A DNA stretch of 64,000 nucleotides from Natronococcus pandeyae (GTDB lineage: Archaea; Halobacteriota; Halobacteria; Halobacteriales; Natrialbaceae), in NCBI RefSeq assembly GCF_008122205.1, contig NZ_PHNJ01000002.1:248001-312000 (forward strand), given 5' to 3'. Position numbers and translations under genes: made by a program. The notes below the pieces were generated by a model. It was not told the origin of the DNA. It made no database searches and saw only the letters and a program-made list of their open reading frames with translations. This document shows positions 1 through 8,414 of this stretch, piece after piece; the first letter of the stretch is position 1; each line of letters opens with the position of its first letter.

Positions 1-355
1 TTGCGTTGTACACGATCTGAACCTCGTCGGTCTCGGCGGAGCCGATGCAGGTCAGACGGACGTTCTTGTCCTCGACTTCCTCGTCCGAGAGGATCTGCTG
101 CATGTCCATGTCGATCTCGCCCTCGTAGACGATCGCTGCACAGTTCGCACAGGCGCCTGCGCGACACGAGAAGGGCCAGTCGTAGCCCTGGGCCTCGGCG
201 GCCTCGAGGATGTACTCGCCCTCGGCAACGTCGAGCGTACCGTAGTCCTCCTCGTCGAGGCCGGCGTCGGCAGCCTGATCGAAGAGGTCGTCGTCATCCA
301 TTTCCCAGCCCTGGTCGTCCAGTACTTCGTAGTTGAGGTATTCTACCGTGGGCAT
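1..355 (-). CDS. 2Fe-2S ferredoxin (3' end outside window)
   Basis: Plant-type [2Fe-2S] ferredoxin of the haloarchaeal kind, a soluble one-electron carrier (in halophiles the partner of 2-oxoacid:ferredoxin oxidoreductases). The gene starts at ATG 355 and runs off the window after about 118 codons; haloarchaeal ferredoxins are near 129 residues, so only a short C-terminal piece is missing. The acidic insertion near the N terminus (residues about 14-45, rich in Asp/Glu) is the halophilic hyperacidic domain. Cluster ligands are visible as Cys64, Cys69 and Cys72 (C-x4-C-x2-C, in [10 protein letters not shown]) with the distal Cys103 (LTCIG). The neighbouring phosphate permease is on the same strand but starts about 1.3 kb upstream. 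Family assignment is very safe; the specific partner enzyme cannot be read from this window. Confidence 0.95.
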   Translation of the reverse strand, partial: MPTVEYLNYEVLDDQGWEMDDDDLFDQAADAGLDEEDYGTLDVAEGEYILEAAEAQGYDWPFSCRAGACANCAAIVYEGEIDMDMQQILSDEEVEDKNVRLTCIGSAETDEVQIVYNA

Positions 356-529
356 CACTCGCCGGTTCGAGGCCCGCATTGGTATAGCTTGCTGTTCGAT
401 CCGAACCGCTGCCGGCTACTGCAGGCCTCTATCTCTCAAACGGGGGATTTACGGCTAAATCAGGCTGGGCAAAAAGGCTCGAGGAGCAAACAGACGGGAA
501 TCAGTGCGCGGACGAGCGCCGAAGCGCGA

Positions 530-1711
530 TCACAGTCCGAAGATCGGCACGAACCGGAACGTGAGGAACGCACCGACGGTCGAGATGACCGGTACGACGT
601 TCTGCATGAGGATCACGCGGGCCGTCGTCGAGGGATTGAACAGGTCCGACGCCTGCGGGATGTCCTCGGGCTCCTCTTCGCCGATCTCTGGCGGTCGTTC
701 GCCCTCCTCCTCGGCGGTGAGCGCACCGACGGAGACCCGGGTCTCCTTACCGCGAGCGGCATCGGAGATTTTGGTCGTACGAGTCGCGCGCCCCCAGCCG
801 AGACCGATGATGCACATCGTCGCGATGACGACGAAACTGGCGGGAATTCCGATCCAGGAGAGAGCGATGACGATGGTCGAACTGATGACGGCGACGACGA
901 TCGCTGCCGTCAGCGGGAGGTTCGTGATGTCGTTTCCGAGCGTATCCAGCGTTCTGCGGGCGATCGTGAAACAGCCGACCGCGACCGCCGCCGAACCGAT
1001 GAGGATCAGCGGTATCATGTCGACGTCCCCGGTGCCGTAGATCGGTGCGATCGCGTTCGCGATGTTGCTCGTCCCGGAGGAAAAGCCCATCAGACAGCCG
1101 ATCACGACGACGACGAACGCGCCCGTGATCTCGCGACGATCGGCGTTCTCGCCGAACTGTAACCGCGGGAGAGCGCCGGATCGATCGACGGTGATCATCT
1201 GCCGTCCCTCTCGATTGCCTTCGATAGCGATCCACGCGTTGATCCGTGGATAGAAGTACCGTCCGATGACTCCGGCAACCCAGAAGCCGATGATCGGCGC
1301 GACGATCCACCAGATGACGATCTCGCCTAACACCGCGAGGTTGAGTTCGCCGGTCGCGAGTCCGAGTGCGGCGATGGCGCCGACGGCGGTCATCGAGGTC
1401 GAAGCGGGAACACCGACGTAGTTGCCGACGAACAGCGCGCCGCCGATGAAAAAGAGGACGGCGACGTTCGAGCGAAGCGTGAAGATCGAGGTGTCGGTAA
1501 CGAGTTCCTCGCCAAGCGTGTCCACGACCTGCGGACCGATCGTGATGGCACCGAGAAAGAAGAACACCGACATGAGAGCCGCTGCCATTAATTTCGTGAT
1601 GACGTTCGCACCGACGGCCGGACCGAACGCAGGACCCGTTGTCGCGCCGCCGATGTTGTAGCCAACGAACACCGCAACGAGAAGCCCCACGATAAGCAGT
1701 ACTTCTGTCAC
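530..1711 (-). CDS. PiT-family inorganic phosphate/anion permease (copy 1)
   Basis: Multi-spanning membrane permease of the PiT (inorganic phosphate transporter) family, expected to carry phosphate with a cation across the cytoplasmic membrane. About 393 residues with two related halves: the first begins VFVGYNIGG and holds PAVGAN, the second holds GTSNIANAIAP, corresponding to the GANDVSNA-type signatures of PiT proteins. A longer reading to ATG 1744 exists, but GTG 1711 is preferred because it aligns with the start of the paralogue at 4748 and a TATA-like box lies 27 bases upstream (1733-1742), the haloarchaeal leaderless spacing. A cytosolic loop of charged residues (about 300-335, EEEGERPPEIGEEEPED) precedes the last helices. 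It forms a cluster with UspA (3118-3543) and PiT copy 2. Substrate is inferred from family only. Confidence 0.88.
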   Translation of the reverse strand: MTEVLLIVGLLVAVFVGYNIGGATTGPAFGPAVGANVITKLMAAALMSVFFFLGAITIGPQVVDTLGEELVTDTSIFTLRSNVAVLFFIGGALFVGNYVGVPASTSMTAVGAIAALGLATGELNLAVLGEIVIWWIVAPIIGFWVAGVIGRYFYPRINAWIAIEGNREGRQMITVDRSGALPRLQFGENADRREITGAFVVVVIGCLMGFSSGTSNIANAIAPIYGTGDVDMIPLILIGSAAVAVGCFTIARRTLDTLGNDITNLPLTAAIVVAVISSTIVIALSWIGIPASFVVIATMCIIGLGWGRATRTTKISDAARGKETRVSVGALTAEEEGERPPEIGEEEPEDIPQASDLFNPSTTARVILMQNVVPVISTVGAFLTFRFVPIFGL

Positions 1712-2250
1712 ATTACTACCCACATCACCCGTCCGTAAAAACACGCCTATTTGCGGCCGCAGCCGCCGGCCAGGCTCGATTCGGTCGTCACAGTCGGGAG
1801 TCGCTGATTGCGCGAGTGACCACTGGCGGCGGTTCGCCGCTGCGATCCGCTCGGAGCCGACTCCCGGTGTGCAACTGCTTCGCCTCGGTGAAGACCTGCT
1901 GCCGATCGGCGGACGACTCGTCCGGAGGGCTCCTCGAGCCGACAGTCTGCGTCACTCTCAAGGCCGAGTCACTCGAGAGCCGGCCAACTGTGGCGTCGGC
2001 TCGATCCAGTCGTCGATACATCGGGTCCATCCCGGAACAGTGTACTCCGAACGACATGCGGCGAGGCGATCCGATCCTAAAGAACTTCAACCAGTCACGC
2101 CGTGGAATACAGTATCATGTACTCCGACTGGAAACTCGTCTCGAGAGAGTGTCAGGATCGAACGGGATCGTCTCCCCAGCGTGTCAGAATCGATCCTGCC
2201 GACGAACGTCTGGGAGTCGCCCACCGCGGCTGGTCAGGTGGCGATCGGTC
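1712..2250. other. Intergenic region with no recognised gene
   Basis: About 540 bases between the divergent PiT gene and the octad-repeat protein. An open frame continues upstream of ATG 2251 to 1816, but its translation is Arg/Ser/Thr-rich, lacks the acidic composition of real proteins here and matches nothing I know. A similar stretch, GTGTCAGgATCGAACGG and GTGTCAGaATCGATCCT, occurs at about 2149 and 2180. I see no tRNA or clear hairpin. Confidence 0.5.
1733..1742 (-). promoter_or_regulatory. TATA-like box for the PiT copy 1 gene
   Basis: On the minus strand the sequence reads GTTTTTACGG, centred 27 bases upstream of GTG 1711. This is the spacing of a TATA box to the start codon of a leaderless haloarchaeal transcript and is the main reason to prefer the GTG over the upstream ATG 1744, which would lie inside or upstream of the promoter. 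Confidence 0.5.
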
Positions 2251-3018
2251 ATGCTGAGCCCAGTCCGGGTCGACGCGGCCGTCGACCTCACCTACGGGGC
2301 ACTGATCGCACTCTCGATCGTGTTGATCATGGTACTCGGCACGAACGTCGGGATCGCGTTCGGAGTGGGTGTGTTCGCCTCGTACATCGTCCACGTCGTC
2401 TGGAAGATGGCACGCTTCGATCCCGACTGGATGACCAGAGCCGTCCAGGAATCGGTCGAGGAAAGCATGGGCGAAACCGTCGAGGAACGAGTCGGCGAGA
2501 CTGTCGAAAAGAGCGTGGGCGAGACTGTCGAGAAGAAGGTTGGCGAAACCGTCGAAAAGAGTGTAGGCGAGACTGTCGAGAAGAAGGTTGGCGAGACTGT
2601 CGAAAAGAGTGTGGGCGAAACCGTCGAGGAACGAGTGGGTGAGACCGTCGAAGAGACTGTCGGGGAAACTGTCGAAGAGACTGTTGGGGAAACTGTCGAA
2701 GAAACTGTCGAAGAGACTGTCGGGGAAACCGTCGAGGAACGAGTCGGCGAAACCGTCGAAAAGAAGGTCGGCGAAACCGTCGAAGAGGCCATCGAACGAA
2801 CCGTTGGCGAACAGCTCGACGAGGTGCAAGCGGAGGTCGAAGCTGTCGACGAGCGAATCGACCGCCGTCCCCGCGAGGACGAAGTCGAGGAGTTGATCGA
2901 CAGATCTGCCGACGACGATCAGCCAGAGCGCAACGACGACGATCAGACAGAGCGCAACGACGACGATCAGACAGAGCGCAACGACGATGATCAGCCAGAG
3001 CGCAACGACGACGGCTGA
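2251..3018 (+). CDS. Membrane-anchored octapeptide-repeat protein
   Basis: Unrecognised 255-residue protein. Residues about 10-50 are hydrophobic and give one or two membrane segments. Then follow 13 tandem octads of the form GETVE(E/K)xV (DNA about 2467-2790, 24-bp units), broken once by an extra half-unit EETV. A charged stretch comes next, and the tail has four copies of a different octad, DDQ(T/P)ERND (2911-3015). Valine recurs every four residues in the first array, a 4-4 spacing unlike a heptad coiled coil. ATG 2251 is chosen because it immediately precedes the hydrophobic segment; the frame is open further upstream to 1816 but that part looks non-coding. It sits between two phosphate permease genes, divergent from copy 1. 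Function unknown; a long helical stalk or scaffold is a guess. Confidence 0.7.
   Translation: MLSPVRVDAAVDLTYGALIALSIVLIMVLGTNVGIAFGVGVFASYIVHVVWKMARFDPDWMTRAVQESVEESMGETVEERVGETVEKSVGETVEKKVGETVEKSVGETVEKKVGETVEKSVGETVEERVGETVEETVGETVEETVGETVEETVEETVGETVEERVGETVEKKVGETVEEAIERTVGEQLDEVQAEVEAVDERIDRRPREDEVEELIDRSADDDQPERNDDDQTERNDDDQTERNDDDQPERNDDG
2467..2790 (+). repeat. Tandem 24-bp repeats encoding octads
   Basis: About 13 near-identical 24-base units within the coding region, with third-position variation (GTCGAAAAG/GTCGAGGAA and GGCGAAACC/GGCGAGACT/GGGGAAACT). The unit count may vary between strains by slippage. The opposite strand is also open across this array (2152-3066) as a consequence of the repeat composition. 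Confidence 0.85.
2911..3015 (+). repeat. Second 24-bp tandem repeat (acidic tail)
   Basis: Four 24-base units encoding DDQPERND, DDQTERND, DDQTERND, DDQPERND at the C terminus of the same protein. The unit length equals that of the first array although the sequence is unrelated. Confidence 0.85.
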
Positions 3019-3117
3019 TCGACGCCGAGACTGGTAGTCGCACAGACACAACACTACCGTCTCCACAGCTTTTCGGTCGTCTACCGTTTCACCACGGCCG
3101 CTCCACCACGCAATCGC

Positions 3118-3543
3118 TTACCGAACGACGACGACGGGCACCGGCGACTGATGAACGACCTTCTTGGCGACGTTGCCAACGTAGAGGTTATCCGCGAGCG
3201 ACCCCCCGTGACTGCCGACGACGACCGTGTCGTAGTCGCCAGCACGATTGATTATTGCGCGAACAGGGTGGCCCAGAGCGTATACGGTCTCGAGTTCCGT
3301 GTCACCGTCGGCCTCCGCGACGATCTCGCGTGCCCGATCGAATATCGGCTGTGTCTGTTCCTGTGCGGCTTCCTCGAGATCGTCGGCGAGCGCAAGACCC
3401 GTCGCTGCTCCCCACATCGACGACGGTTCGCCCACGACGGTCAGGACGGTTATCTCGCCGTCCGGAAACGCCTCGAGCGCGTACTCGAGTGCGTGTTCGC
3501 TCATCTCGGAGCCGTCCATCGGAACGAGAACGCGCGAAGTCAT
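3118..3543 (-). CDS. Universal stress protein UspA family
   Basis: Single-domain UspA protein of 141 residues, a Rossmann-like alpha/beta fold that often binds ATP and modulates partner proteins, commonly transporters. It starts VLVPMDGSEMSEHALEYAL, the usual first strand and helix, and ends with VVVGSHGGSLADNLYVGNVA. The nucleotide motif G-x2-G-x9-G-(S/T) is present except that the last position is Asn. ATG 3543 is preferred over longer readings because a TATA-like box lies 26 bases upstream. The gene is flanked by two PiT permeases on the same strand, which suggests a regulatory role for phosphate or anion uptake (inference). Confidence 0.9.
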   Translation of the reverse strand: MTSRVLVPMDGSEMSEHALEYALEAFPDGEITVLTVVGEPSSMWGAATGLALADDLEEAAQEQTQPIFDRAREIVAEADGDTELETVYALGHPVRAIINRAGDYDTVVVGSHGGSLADNLYVGNVAKKVVHQSPVPVVVVR

Positions 3544-3563
3544 ACGCCAGCTACGACACCGAC

Positions 3564-3573
3564 GTGAATAAAC
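3564..3573 (-). promoter_or_regulatory. TATA-like box for uspA
   Basis: Minus strand GTTTATTCAC centred about 26 bases upstream of ATG 3543, indicating a leaderless or very short-leader transcript separate from the upstream PiT copy 2 gene. Confidence 0.5.
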
Positions 3574-3584
3574 ACGGCGGGACG

Positions 3585-4748
3585 TTAGACGAACGGAACC
3601 ACGACGAAGAACCCGTAGGCCAGCAGCGTCGACATCGACGGGCCGATGATCCACATCGAGACGTACTTCACGATGGCTCGAGGGTTGAAGAGATCACCCG
3701 CATCCAGCGCTTCTTCGGACTCGTCTTCACCGATCTTGGTGACCGGGGCCTCTGGCTCTGCGGTTAGTGCTCCCATCGACAGCTCCGCGTCCGTCTCTCC
3801 CCGAATGGCCTCTCGAGCCGTGATGGGACGAGTGGCCCGTCCCCAGCCCAGGCCGACGATCGTCATCACCGAGGCCATAACGAGGCTGATCGGAATGCCG
3901 GCCCACGAGAGGAGGGTCGTGATCGTCGCGGCGGTGATCATGACGATCAGTGCTGCGAGCAGCGGAATGTCGCTGAGTTCGCTGCCGACGGACTCCATCG
4001 TCCGACGGGCGATGGTGAACCCACCCAATCCGATCGCGACCGTCGCGATGATAATGGCGGGGTTTGCCTCGAGTGCCCCGCTGCTGACCAGTGGGGCGAC
4101 GGCGTTCGGGACGTTGCTCGCACCGGCGCTGAACGCCATGTAACAGCCGATGACGAAGACGACGATCGTCCCGCCCAGTTCCTGAAACGTGGTGTTCGGG
4201 CCGAGCGCTGGCCGCGGAACCGAACCGGTGCGATCGAGAGTGAGCAGCGAGCCATCGGACGCCCTGATCTCGAACCGACGGTTGAGTTCCGGATAGATGT
4301 AACGACCGATGAAGGCGCCGATCCAGAGGCCGAGGACTGGCGTGACGATCCACCACGAGACGATCCAGCCGATCGTCTCGAAGTTGGTTGTCCCGGTCGC
4401 CAGTCCGAGGCCGACGATCGCACCGACGGTGACCATCGACGTCGGAACGGGGACGCCGAAGACGTTCGCGATGAGGATCCCCAGGCCGATAAAAAAGAGG
4501 ACTGCGACGCCCGCTGCAAGCGAAATCTCGATCGTGATGATGTCTCCACTCAACGTCTCCATCACGTTTCGACCGACGGTTGCACCACCGAGGAAGACGA
4601 AAAACGTCATCAGCGCGGCCGCCGAGGTCTTTTTGAGGAGGCCGGCTCCCACAGCCGGACCCCACGCGATCCCCGTCGACGAGCCACCGATATTGAAGCC
4701 GACGAAAACCGAGGCGACGATACCGACCAACAGCACGGTTTCGACCAT
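3585..4748 (-). CDS. PiT-family inorganic phosphate/anion permease (copy 2)
   Basis: Paralogue of copy 1: 387 residues, the same two-half membrane architecture with VFVGFNIGG, GPAVGAG and, in the second half, GASNVPNAVAP. The same charged cytosolic loop (ITKIGEDESEEALDAGDLFNP is aligned with the loop of copy 1) sits before the C-terminal helices, so both proteins probably arose by duplication. ATG 4748 is chosen for its alignment with copy 1 and because TACTTATTT lies about 31 bases upstream; a longer reading to 4853 is not supported. Together with uspA it makes a phosphate-transport cluster. Ion specificity is inferred only. Confidence 0.9.
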   Translation of the reverse strand: MVETVLLVGIVASVFVGFNIGGSSTGIAWGPAVGAGLLKKTSAAALMTFFVFLGGATVGRNVMETLSGDIITIEISLAAGVAVLFFIGLGILIANVFGVPVPTSMVTVGAIVGLGLATGTTNFETIGWIVSWWIVTPVLGLWIGAFIGRYIYPELNRRFEIRASDGSLLTLDRTGSVPRPALGPNTTFQELGGTIVVFVIGCYMAFSAGASNVPNAVAPLVSSGALEANPAIIIATVAIGLGGFTIARRTMESVGSELSDIPLLAALIVMITAATITTLLSWAGIPISLVMASVMTIVGLGWGRATRPITAREAIRGETDAELSMGALTAEPEAPVTKIGEDESEEALDAGDLFNPRAIVKYVSMWIIGPSMSTLLAYGFFVVVPFV

Positions 4749-4774
4749 CGATGGATGATACAGATGTCCTCGAG

Positions 4775-4783
4775 AAATAAGTA
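4775..4783 (-). promoter_or_regulatory. TATA-like box for the PiT copy 2 gene
   Basis: Minus strand TACTTATTT, centred about 31 bases upstream of ATG 4748. It supports that ATG rather than the earlier in-frame one at 4853. Confidence 0.5.
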
Positions 4784-4896
4784 TTGTAGCAAGTGAATGC
4801 GTTATTCGAACGAGATACCGTTCGCTAGCACCGACGACGCCGTCGGCGACCACGTGGCGATGGGGTCGGTACGTAACAGTCAGTACAGCAATTCAG

Positions 4897-6753
4897 TCAA
4901 ACGCCCCAAAAGAACGCGATCCCGAGGACGGTCACGATCGACAGCAGCAACTGCAGCGGCGCGCCGACCCGGAAGTAGTCGCTGAAGCGGTAGCCGCCCG
5001 GTCCGTAGACGAAGAGGTTCGTCTGGTAGCCGATCGGGCCGAGGAAGGCGGTGCTCGCCGCGAAGGTGACCGCCATCACGAACGCGAACGGGTTCGCGCC
5101 GATTCCAACCGCCGCGGCCGCCGCGACGGGGATCAGCAGCACGACGCTGGCGTTGTTGCTGATGACCTCCGTGATCAATCCCGTCGCGACGTAGAACAGC
5201 CACAGCACGAGCAGCGTCGGCAGGAACCCCGCGGTCTGGACGACCAGAAAGGCGAGATAGGCCGCGGCGCCCGTTTGCTCGAGCGCGATGCCGAGCGGGA
5301 TCACGCCCGCGAGCAGGAAGATGATGTCCCACTCGACGGCGTCGTACAGTTCGTTTGGATCGAGCACGCCGGTGACGACCATCGCGACCACGCCCGCGAT
5401 CGCCGAGATCAGGATCGGATAGATCTCGAGGGCCGCGACTGCGACGACGCCGATCATGATGGCGACGGCAATCGGCGCCTTGTCCGCGCGGTACTCGGGA
5501 CGGGGCGGCTCTCGAGCGACGATCACGTCGTCGCTCCGGGAGAGTCGATCGAGCGTGTCCGGTGGGGCCTGTACGAGGAGCGTGTCGCCGACGTCGAGTC
5601 GCTTGCCGACGATCCGATCGGCGACGAGTTCGCCGTGGCTCCGGAGTCCGAGCACTGCGGCGCCGAACTCCTCGCGGAACCGCTCGGGGTCGAGCCGTTC
5701 GCCGACCAGTTGCGAGTCCAGCGAGACGATCAGTTCCGTAAGCACGCCCTCCGACGACTCCGGCGAGAGCTCTGCGTCGGACTCCGGGCGGCCGACCGGT
5801 TCGACGCCGGCCGCGTCCTCGAGCGTCCTGATCGCGTCGCGATCCGTCCGGACGACGAGGACGTCACCCTCCTCGAGGTGCGTCTCGCGTCGCGGTGCGA
5901 CGGATCGATCTCTGTGGTGGACGACCTGAACGACGTCGATCTCGGGGCCGAGGGAGTCCGACGCGTCGCCGACGGTCGCCCCCACGAGCGGCGAACCCGG
6001 GACGATCGCCACGTCGGCGATGTAGTCGCCGACCTCGTACTCCTCGAGGTAGTCCGCTCGCGGCGGAACCCGTTCGGGAAGCAGGTAGTGGCTGACGAAG
6101 ACGAGGTAGAGGCCGCCGACGAGGACGACCACGATCCCGAGCTGCGTGAACTCGAACATCGAGAACCGGTGGAGTTCGGCGTACTCCTCGCCGAGCCGGG
6201 CGCTGATGTCGCTCGCGAGGATGTTCGTCGAGGTGCCGATGAGGGTGAGCATTCCGCCGACTTGCGAGGCGTACGAAAGCGGGATGAGGAGCTTCGAAGG
6301 GGACGTGTTGCCGCGGTTGGCAACGTCGGTGACGACCGGCACGAGCAGGGCGACGATCGGCGTGTTGTTCAGAAAACCCGAGGTGGGACTCGTGGCGGCG
6401 ACGATCGCGACGAGCTGTTTCCTGATGTTGCCCCCCGCGAACGCGGCCATCCGTCGCCCCAGTTCCTGGACGAGCCCGGTTCGACTGATCCCGCCGCTCA
6501 GGATCAGCATCGCCAGTACCGTTATCGTCGCCTCGTTGGCAAAACCCGAGATGCCGGTCGCCGGGTCGATCCCCGTCCAGGGCTCGAGGACGACCAGCAC
6601 GACGATCAGCAGAAGTGCGGTGACGTCGATCGGGAGGCGCTCGGTAACGAACAACACGAGTGCGAGGAGGACGACGCCGAGAACGACGAGAACGTCCGTC
6701 GTCAGTTCAGGCTGCGCCAAGGGCTCCTGGGCGAGCACCAGCCCCGTCGACAT
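4897..6753 (-). CDS. SLC13/DASS-family permease with RCK_C (TrkA-C) domains
   Basis: 618-residue secondary transporter of the divalent anion:sodium symporter group (sulfate, dicarboxylates or phosphate are usual substrates). Membrane helices surround two soluble TrkA-C/RCK_C-like domains at about residues 240-315 and 340-415, each with the GSPLVGATV or DSQLVGERL type core; such domains bind small ligands and regulate transport. The diagnostic helix-hairpin motifs are LNNTP (129-132) in the first half and ISNNAS in the second. The ATG at 6753 follows a TATA-like AAATTATTA about 32 bases upstream. Divergent from hisA. The family is secure; substrate is unknown. Confidence 0.92.
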   Translation of the reverse strand: MSTGLVLAQEPLAQPELTTDVLVVLGVVLLALVLFVTERLPIDVTALLLIVVLVVLEPWTGIDPATGISGFANEATITVLAMLILSGGISRTGLVQELGRRMAAFAGGNIRKQLVAIVAATSPTSGFLNNTPIVALLVPVVTDVANRGNTSPSKLLIPLSYASQVGGMLTLIGTSTNILASDISARLGEEYAELHRFSMFEFTQLGIVVVLVGGLYLVFVSHYLLPERVPPRADYLEEYEVGDYIADVAIVPGSPLVGATVGDASDSLGPEIDVVQVVHHRDRSVAPRRETHLEEGDVLVVRTDRDAIRTLEDAAGVEPVGRPESDAELSPESSEGVLTELIVSLDSQLVGERLDPERFREEFGAAVLGLRSHGELVADRIVGKRLDVGDTLLVQAPPDTLDRLSRSDDVIVAREPPRPEYRADKAPIAVAIMIGVVAVAALEIYPILISAIAGVVAMVVTGVLDPNELYDAVEWDIIFLLAGVIPLGIALEQTGAAAYLAFLVVQTAGFLPTLLVLWLFYVATGLITEVISNNASVVLLIPVAAAAAVGIGANPFAFVMAVTFAASTAFLGPIGYQTNLFVYGPGGYRFSDYFRVGAPLQLLLSIVTVLGIAFFWGV

Positions 6754-6780
6754 TGTTCACCCGGACACTGACCCGACAGG

Positions 6781-6789
6781 TAATAATTT
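6781..6789 (-). promoter_or_regulatory. TATA-like box for the SLC13 permease gene
   Basis: Minus strand AAATTATTA about 32 bases upstream of ATG 6753, in the short divergent region shared with hisA. Confidence 0.45.
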
Positions 6790-6871
6790 CGCATGACGTG
6801 TAGACTGTGTCCGGTTGATGGTATTCGTCGAAACCGTCGGCTTTACTCGCGTCGGTCACGGGCACTCGAGT

Positions 6872-7618
6872 ATGGATACTGACGATGCGGGCGACACGGC
6901 GTTCGAGGTGATCCCGGCGGTCGACGTCCAGGACGGCGAGGTCGTCCAGCTCGTACAGGGCGAACGCGGGACGGAGAAGACCTACGGCGATCCCGTCGGG
7001 GCCGCCCGGCGGTGGATCGACGCCGGCGCGGAGACGCTTCACCTGGTCGATCTGGACGGTGCCTTCGAGGGCGAACGCGAGAACGCCGCTGCCATCGACG
7101 CCGTGATCGACGCCGTCGACGTGCCGACCCAGCTCGGGGGCGGCATCCGGACCGCCGAGGGCGCGACCGACCTGCTCGAGCGCGGCGTCGACCGCGTCAT
7201 CCTCGGGACGGCAGCGGTCGACAATCCCGACATCGTCGCCGAGATCAGCGACGAACACCCGAACAGCGTGGTCGTCAGTCTCGACGCGAAAGACGGCGAG
7301 GTCGTCGTCGAGGGCTGGACCGAAGGTGCCGGCATCACACCGGTCGAGGCCGCCGAACGGTACGAGGAACTCGGTGCCGCCGCGATCCTCTTTACGAACG
7401 TCGACGTCGAAGGGCAACTCGAGGGCGTCGCGACCGAACCCGTCCGGGAACTGGTCGAGGCAACCGAGATACCCGTGATCGCGAGCGGCGGCGTCGCGAC
7501 GCTCGAGGACGTCCGAGACCTCCGGGAGACCGGTGCTGCTGCGGTGGTCGTCGGCAGCGCGCTGTACGAAGGGCAGTTTACGCTCGAGGAGGCGAAGACC
7601 GCTGTCGAGGAAGACTGA
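6872..7618 (+). CDS. hisA: HisA, ProFAR isomerase (histidine biosynthesis)
   Basis: Phosphoribosylformimino-5-aminoimidazole carboxamide ribotide isomerase, a cytosolic (beta/alpha)8 barrel that opens the ribose ring by an Amadori rearrangement in histidine synthesis. 248 residues. The N-terminal catalytic Asp18 lies in VIPAVDV; phosphate-binding loops are visible as QLGGGIRT and, near the end, VIASGGVAT and VVVGSALYEG. ATG 6872 is preferred over 6815 because it is about 10 residues before the first strand, as in relatives. hisB lies 1 kb downstream on the same strand, separated by a GNAT remnant and a small convergent gene, so the his genes are scattered rather than in a tight operon. Confidence 0.96.
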   Translation: MDTDDAGDTAFEVIPAVDVQDGEVVQLVQGERGTEKTYGDPVGAARRWIDAGAETLHLVDLDGAFEGERENAAAIDAVIDAVDVPTQLGGGIRTAEGATDLLERGVDRVILGTAAVDNPDIVAEISDEHPNSVVVSLDAKDGEVVVEGWTEGAGITPVEAAERYEELGAAAILFTNVDVEGQLEGVATEPVRELVEATEIPVIASGGVATLEDVRDLRETGAAAVVVGSALYEGQFTLEEAKTAVEED

Positions 7619-7671
7619 GGCTGCTGCCACGAAGCTCGGTGGGTGATAGCACACCGCTAAAAGCAAGTTGG

Positions 7672-7968
7672 GTGGCGGAGACGGCAACAGGAGATGCTCG
7701 AGTTCGGGATCCGACAGTCGACGACGCCCGCGCGCTGACCGACCCCGACGAGGACTACGAGTGGTGGGCCGACCGCGACGTCGACGGCGTTCGGCGGGCG
7801 CTCGCCGAGACGGAAGTCGTCGTCGGCCTCTCGTTGCTCTGCCGTCGTGGTCCAGTGCCGTACTACGAGACGGTCGGCTTCGAACTGTTCGACGGCGAAA
7901 TGGAGATTCCTGAGGGCGGTACCGAGGGCCTGGTCCGGATGACCTACGGGCGGAGCGAGCAGGCTTAG
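7672..7968 (+). pseudogene. GNAT acetyltransferase remnant (internal deletion)
   Basis: A 98-codon open frame whose N-terminal part (RDPTVDDARAL, then an acidic DPDEDYEWWADRDVDGVR) resembles the start of a GNAT N-acetyltransferase and whose C-terminal part (VPYYETVGFELFDGEM) is the typical last strand-helix of the fold. The central acetyl-CoA pyrophosphate loop (R/Q-x-x-G-x-G/A) is absent: the two ends are joined at about residue 50, so roughly half of a normal 150-residue domain is missing. Possible starts are GTG 7672 or ATG 7694, the latter needing a one-base frameshift. It may still be translated as a small protein but cannot be a normal acetyltransferase. Confidence 0.6.
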
Positions 7969-8096
7969 AACAGATTCGGTCCCGAAAAGGTGGCAAGTCG
8001 AGTTACGTGGAACGGCGACGAGAGGGCGGTCGCTCGGTCACGAACGGTTTCGGGCGGTATCGAGGACGAGAGGCGGTCCAGACGGCTCGAGCGTGT

Positions 8097-8369
8097 TCAT
8101 TCCTGGTTGTAGCCGTGACCAACGTAGAGGGCGGAGACGTTGATCACCAGCAACAGGAGGAACGCGAGCGAGACGTTCGGATCGCCCAGTCCACGCGCGA
8201 GCAACGGCAGGTGGACGAACGGGAGCGTGATGGCGACCCAGAACGCGAGGAACTCTGCCGGTTTCTTGAGCGAGCGGACGAGTCGGTGGCAACGGCCCTC
8301 GGATTTGGGCTTGGCTTCGGCGCCGGAGGGCGTGATCGATTCGTTCGAGAGCGGGGAGTGGTTCGACAT
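8097..8369 (-). CDS. Small conserved-looking membrane protein
   Basis: 90-residue protein with a polar, charged first 40 residues (acidic, with a Lys/Arg patch just before the membrane) followed by two predicted membrane helices: about 41-59 (EFLAFWVAITLPFVHLPLL) and 66-85 (NVSLAFLLLLVINVSALYVG). Function unknown; I recognise only the general haloarchaeal small membrane protein type. The upstream region (8370-8530) is AT-rich, with a minus-strand TATA-like box GCTTATATGAT at 8415-8425. It lies between the GNAT remnant and hisB, opposite to both. Confidence 0.7.
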   Translation of the reverse strand: MSNHSPLSNESITPSGAEAKPKSEGRCHRLVRSLKKPAEFLAFWVAITLPFVHLPLLARGLGDPNVSLAFLLLLVINVSALYVGHGYNQE

Positions 8370-8414
8370 GGGACCGGATCCTACCTCTGTGTATTCACGA
8401 CCTTCACTGGAACC

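Noticed and set aside
2152-3066. Long antisense open frame opposite the octad-repeat gene (304 codons)
   Set aside because: Its Phe/Leu/Asp-rich repeats are the antisense of the 24-bp units; the plus-strand frame has acidic composition and membrane helices, the antisense does not look like a real protein.
5275-6771. Long plus-strand open frame opposite the SLC13 gene
   Set aside because: High GC keeps the opposite frame open; the minus-strand product has clear family motifs and helices, this one is Arg/Asp-rich without motifs.
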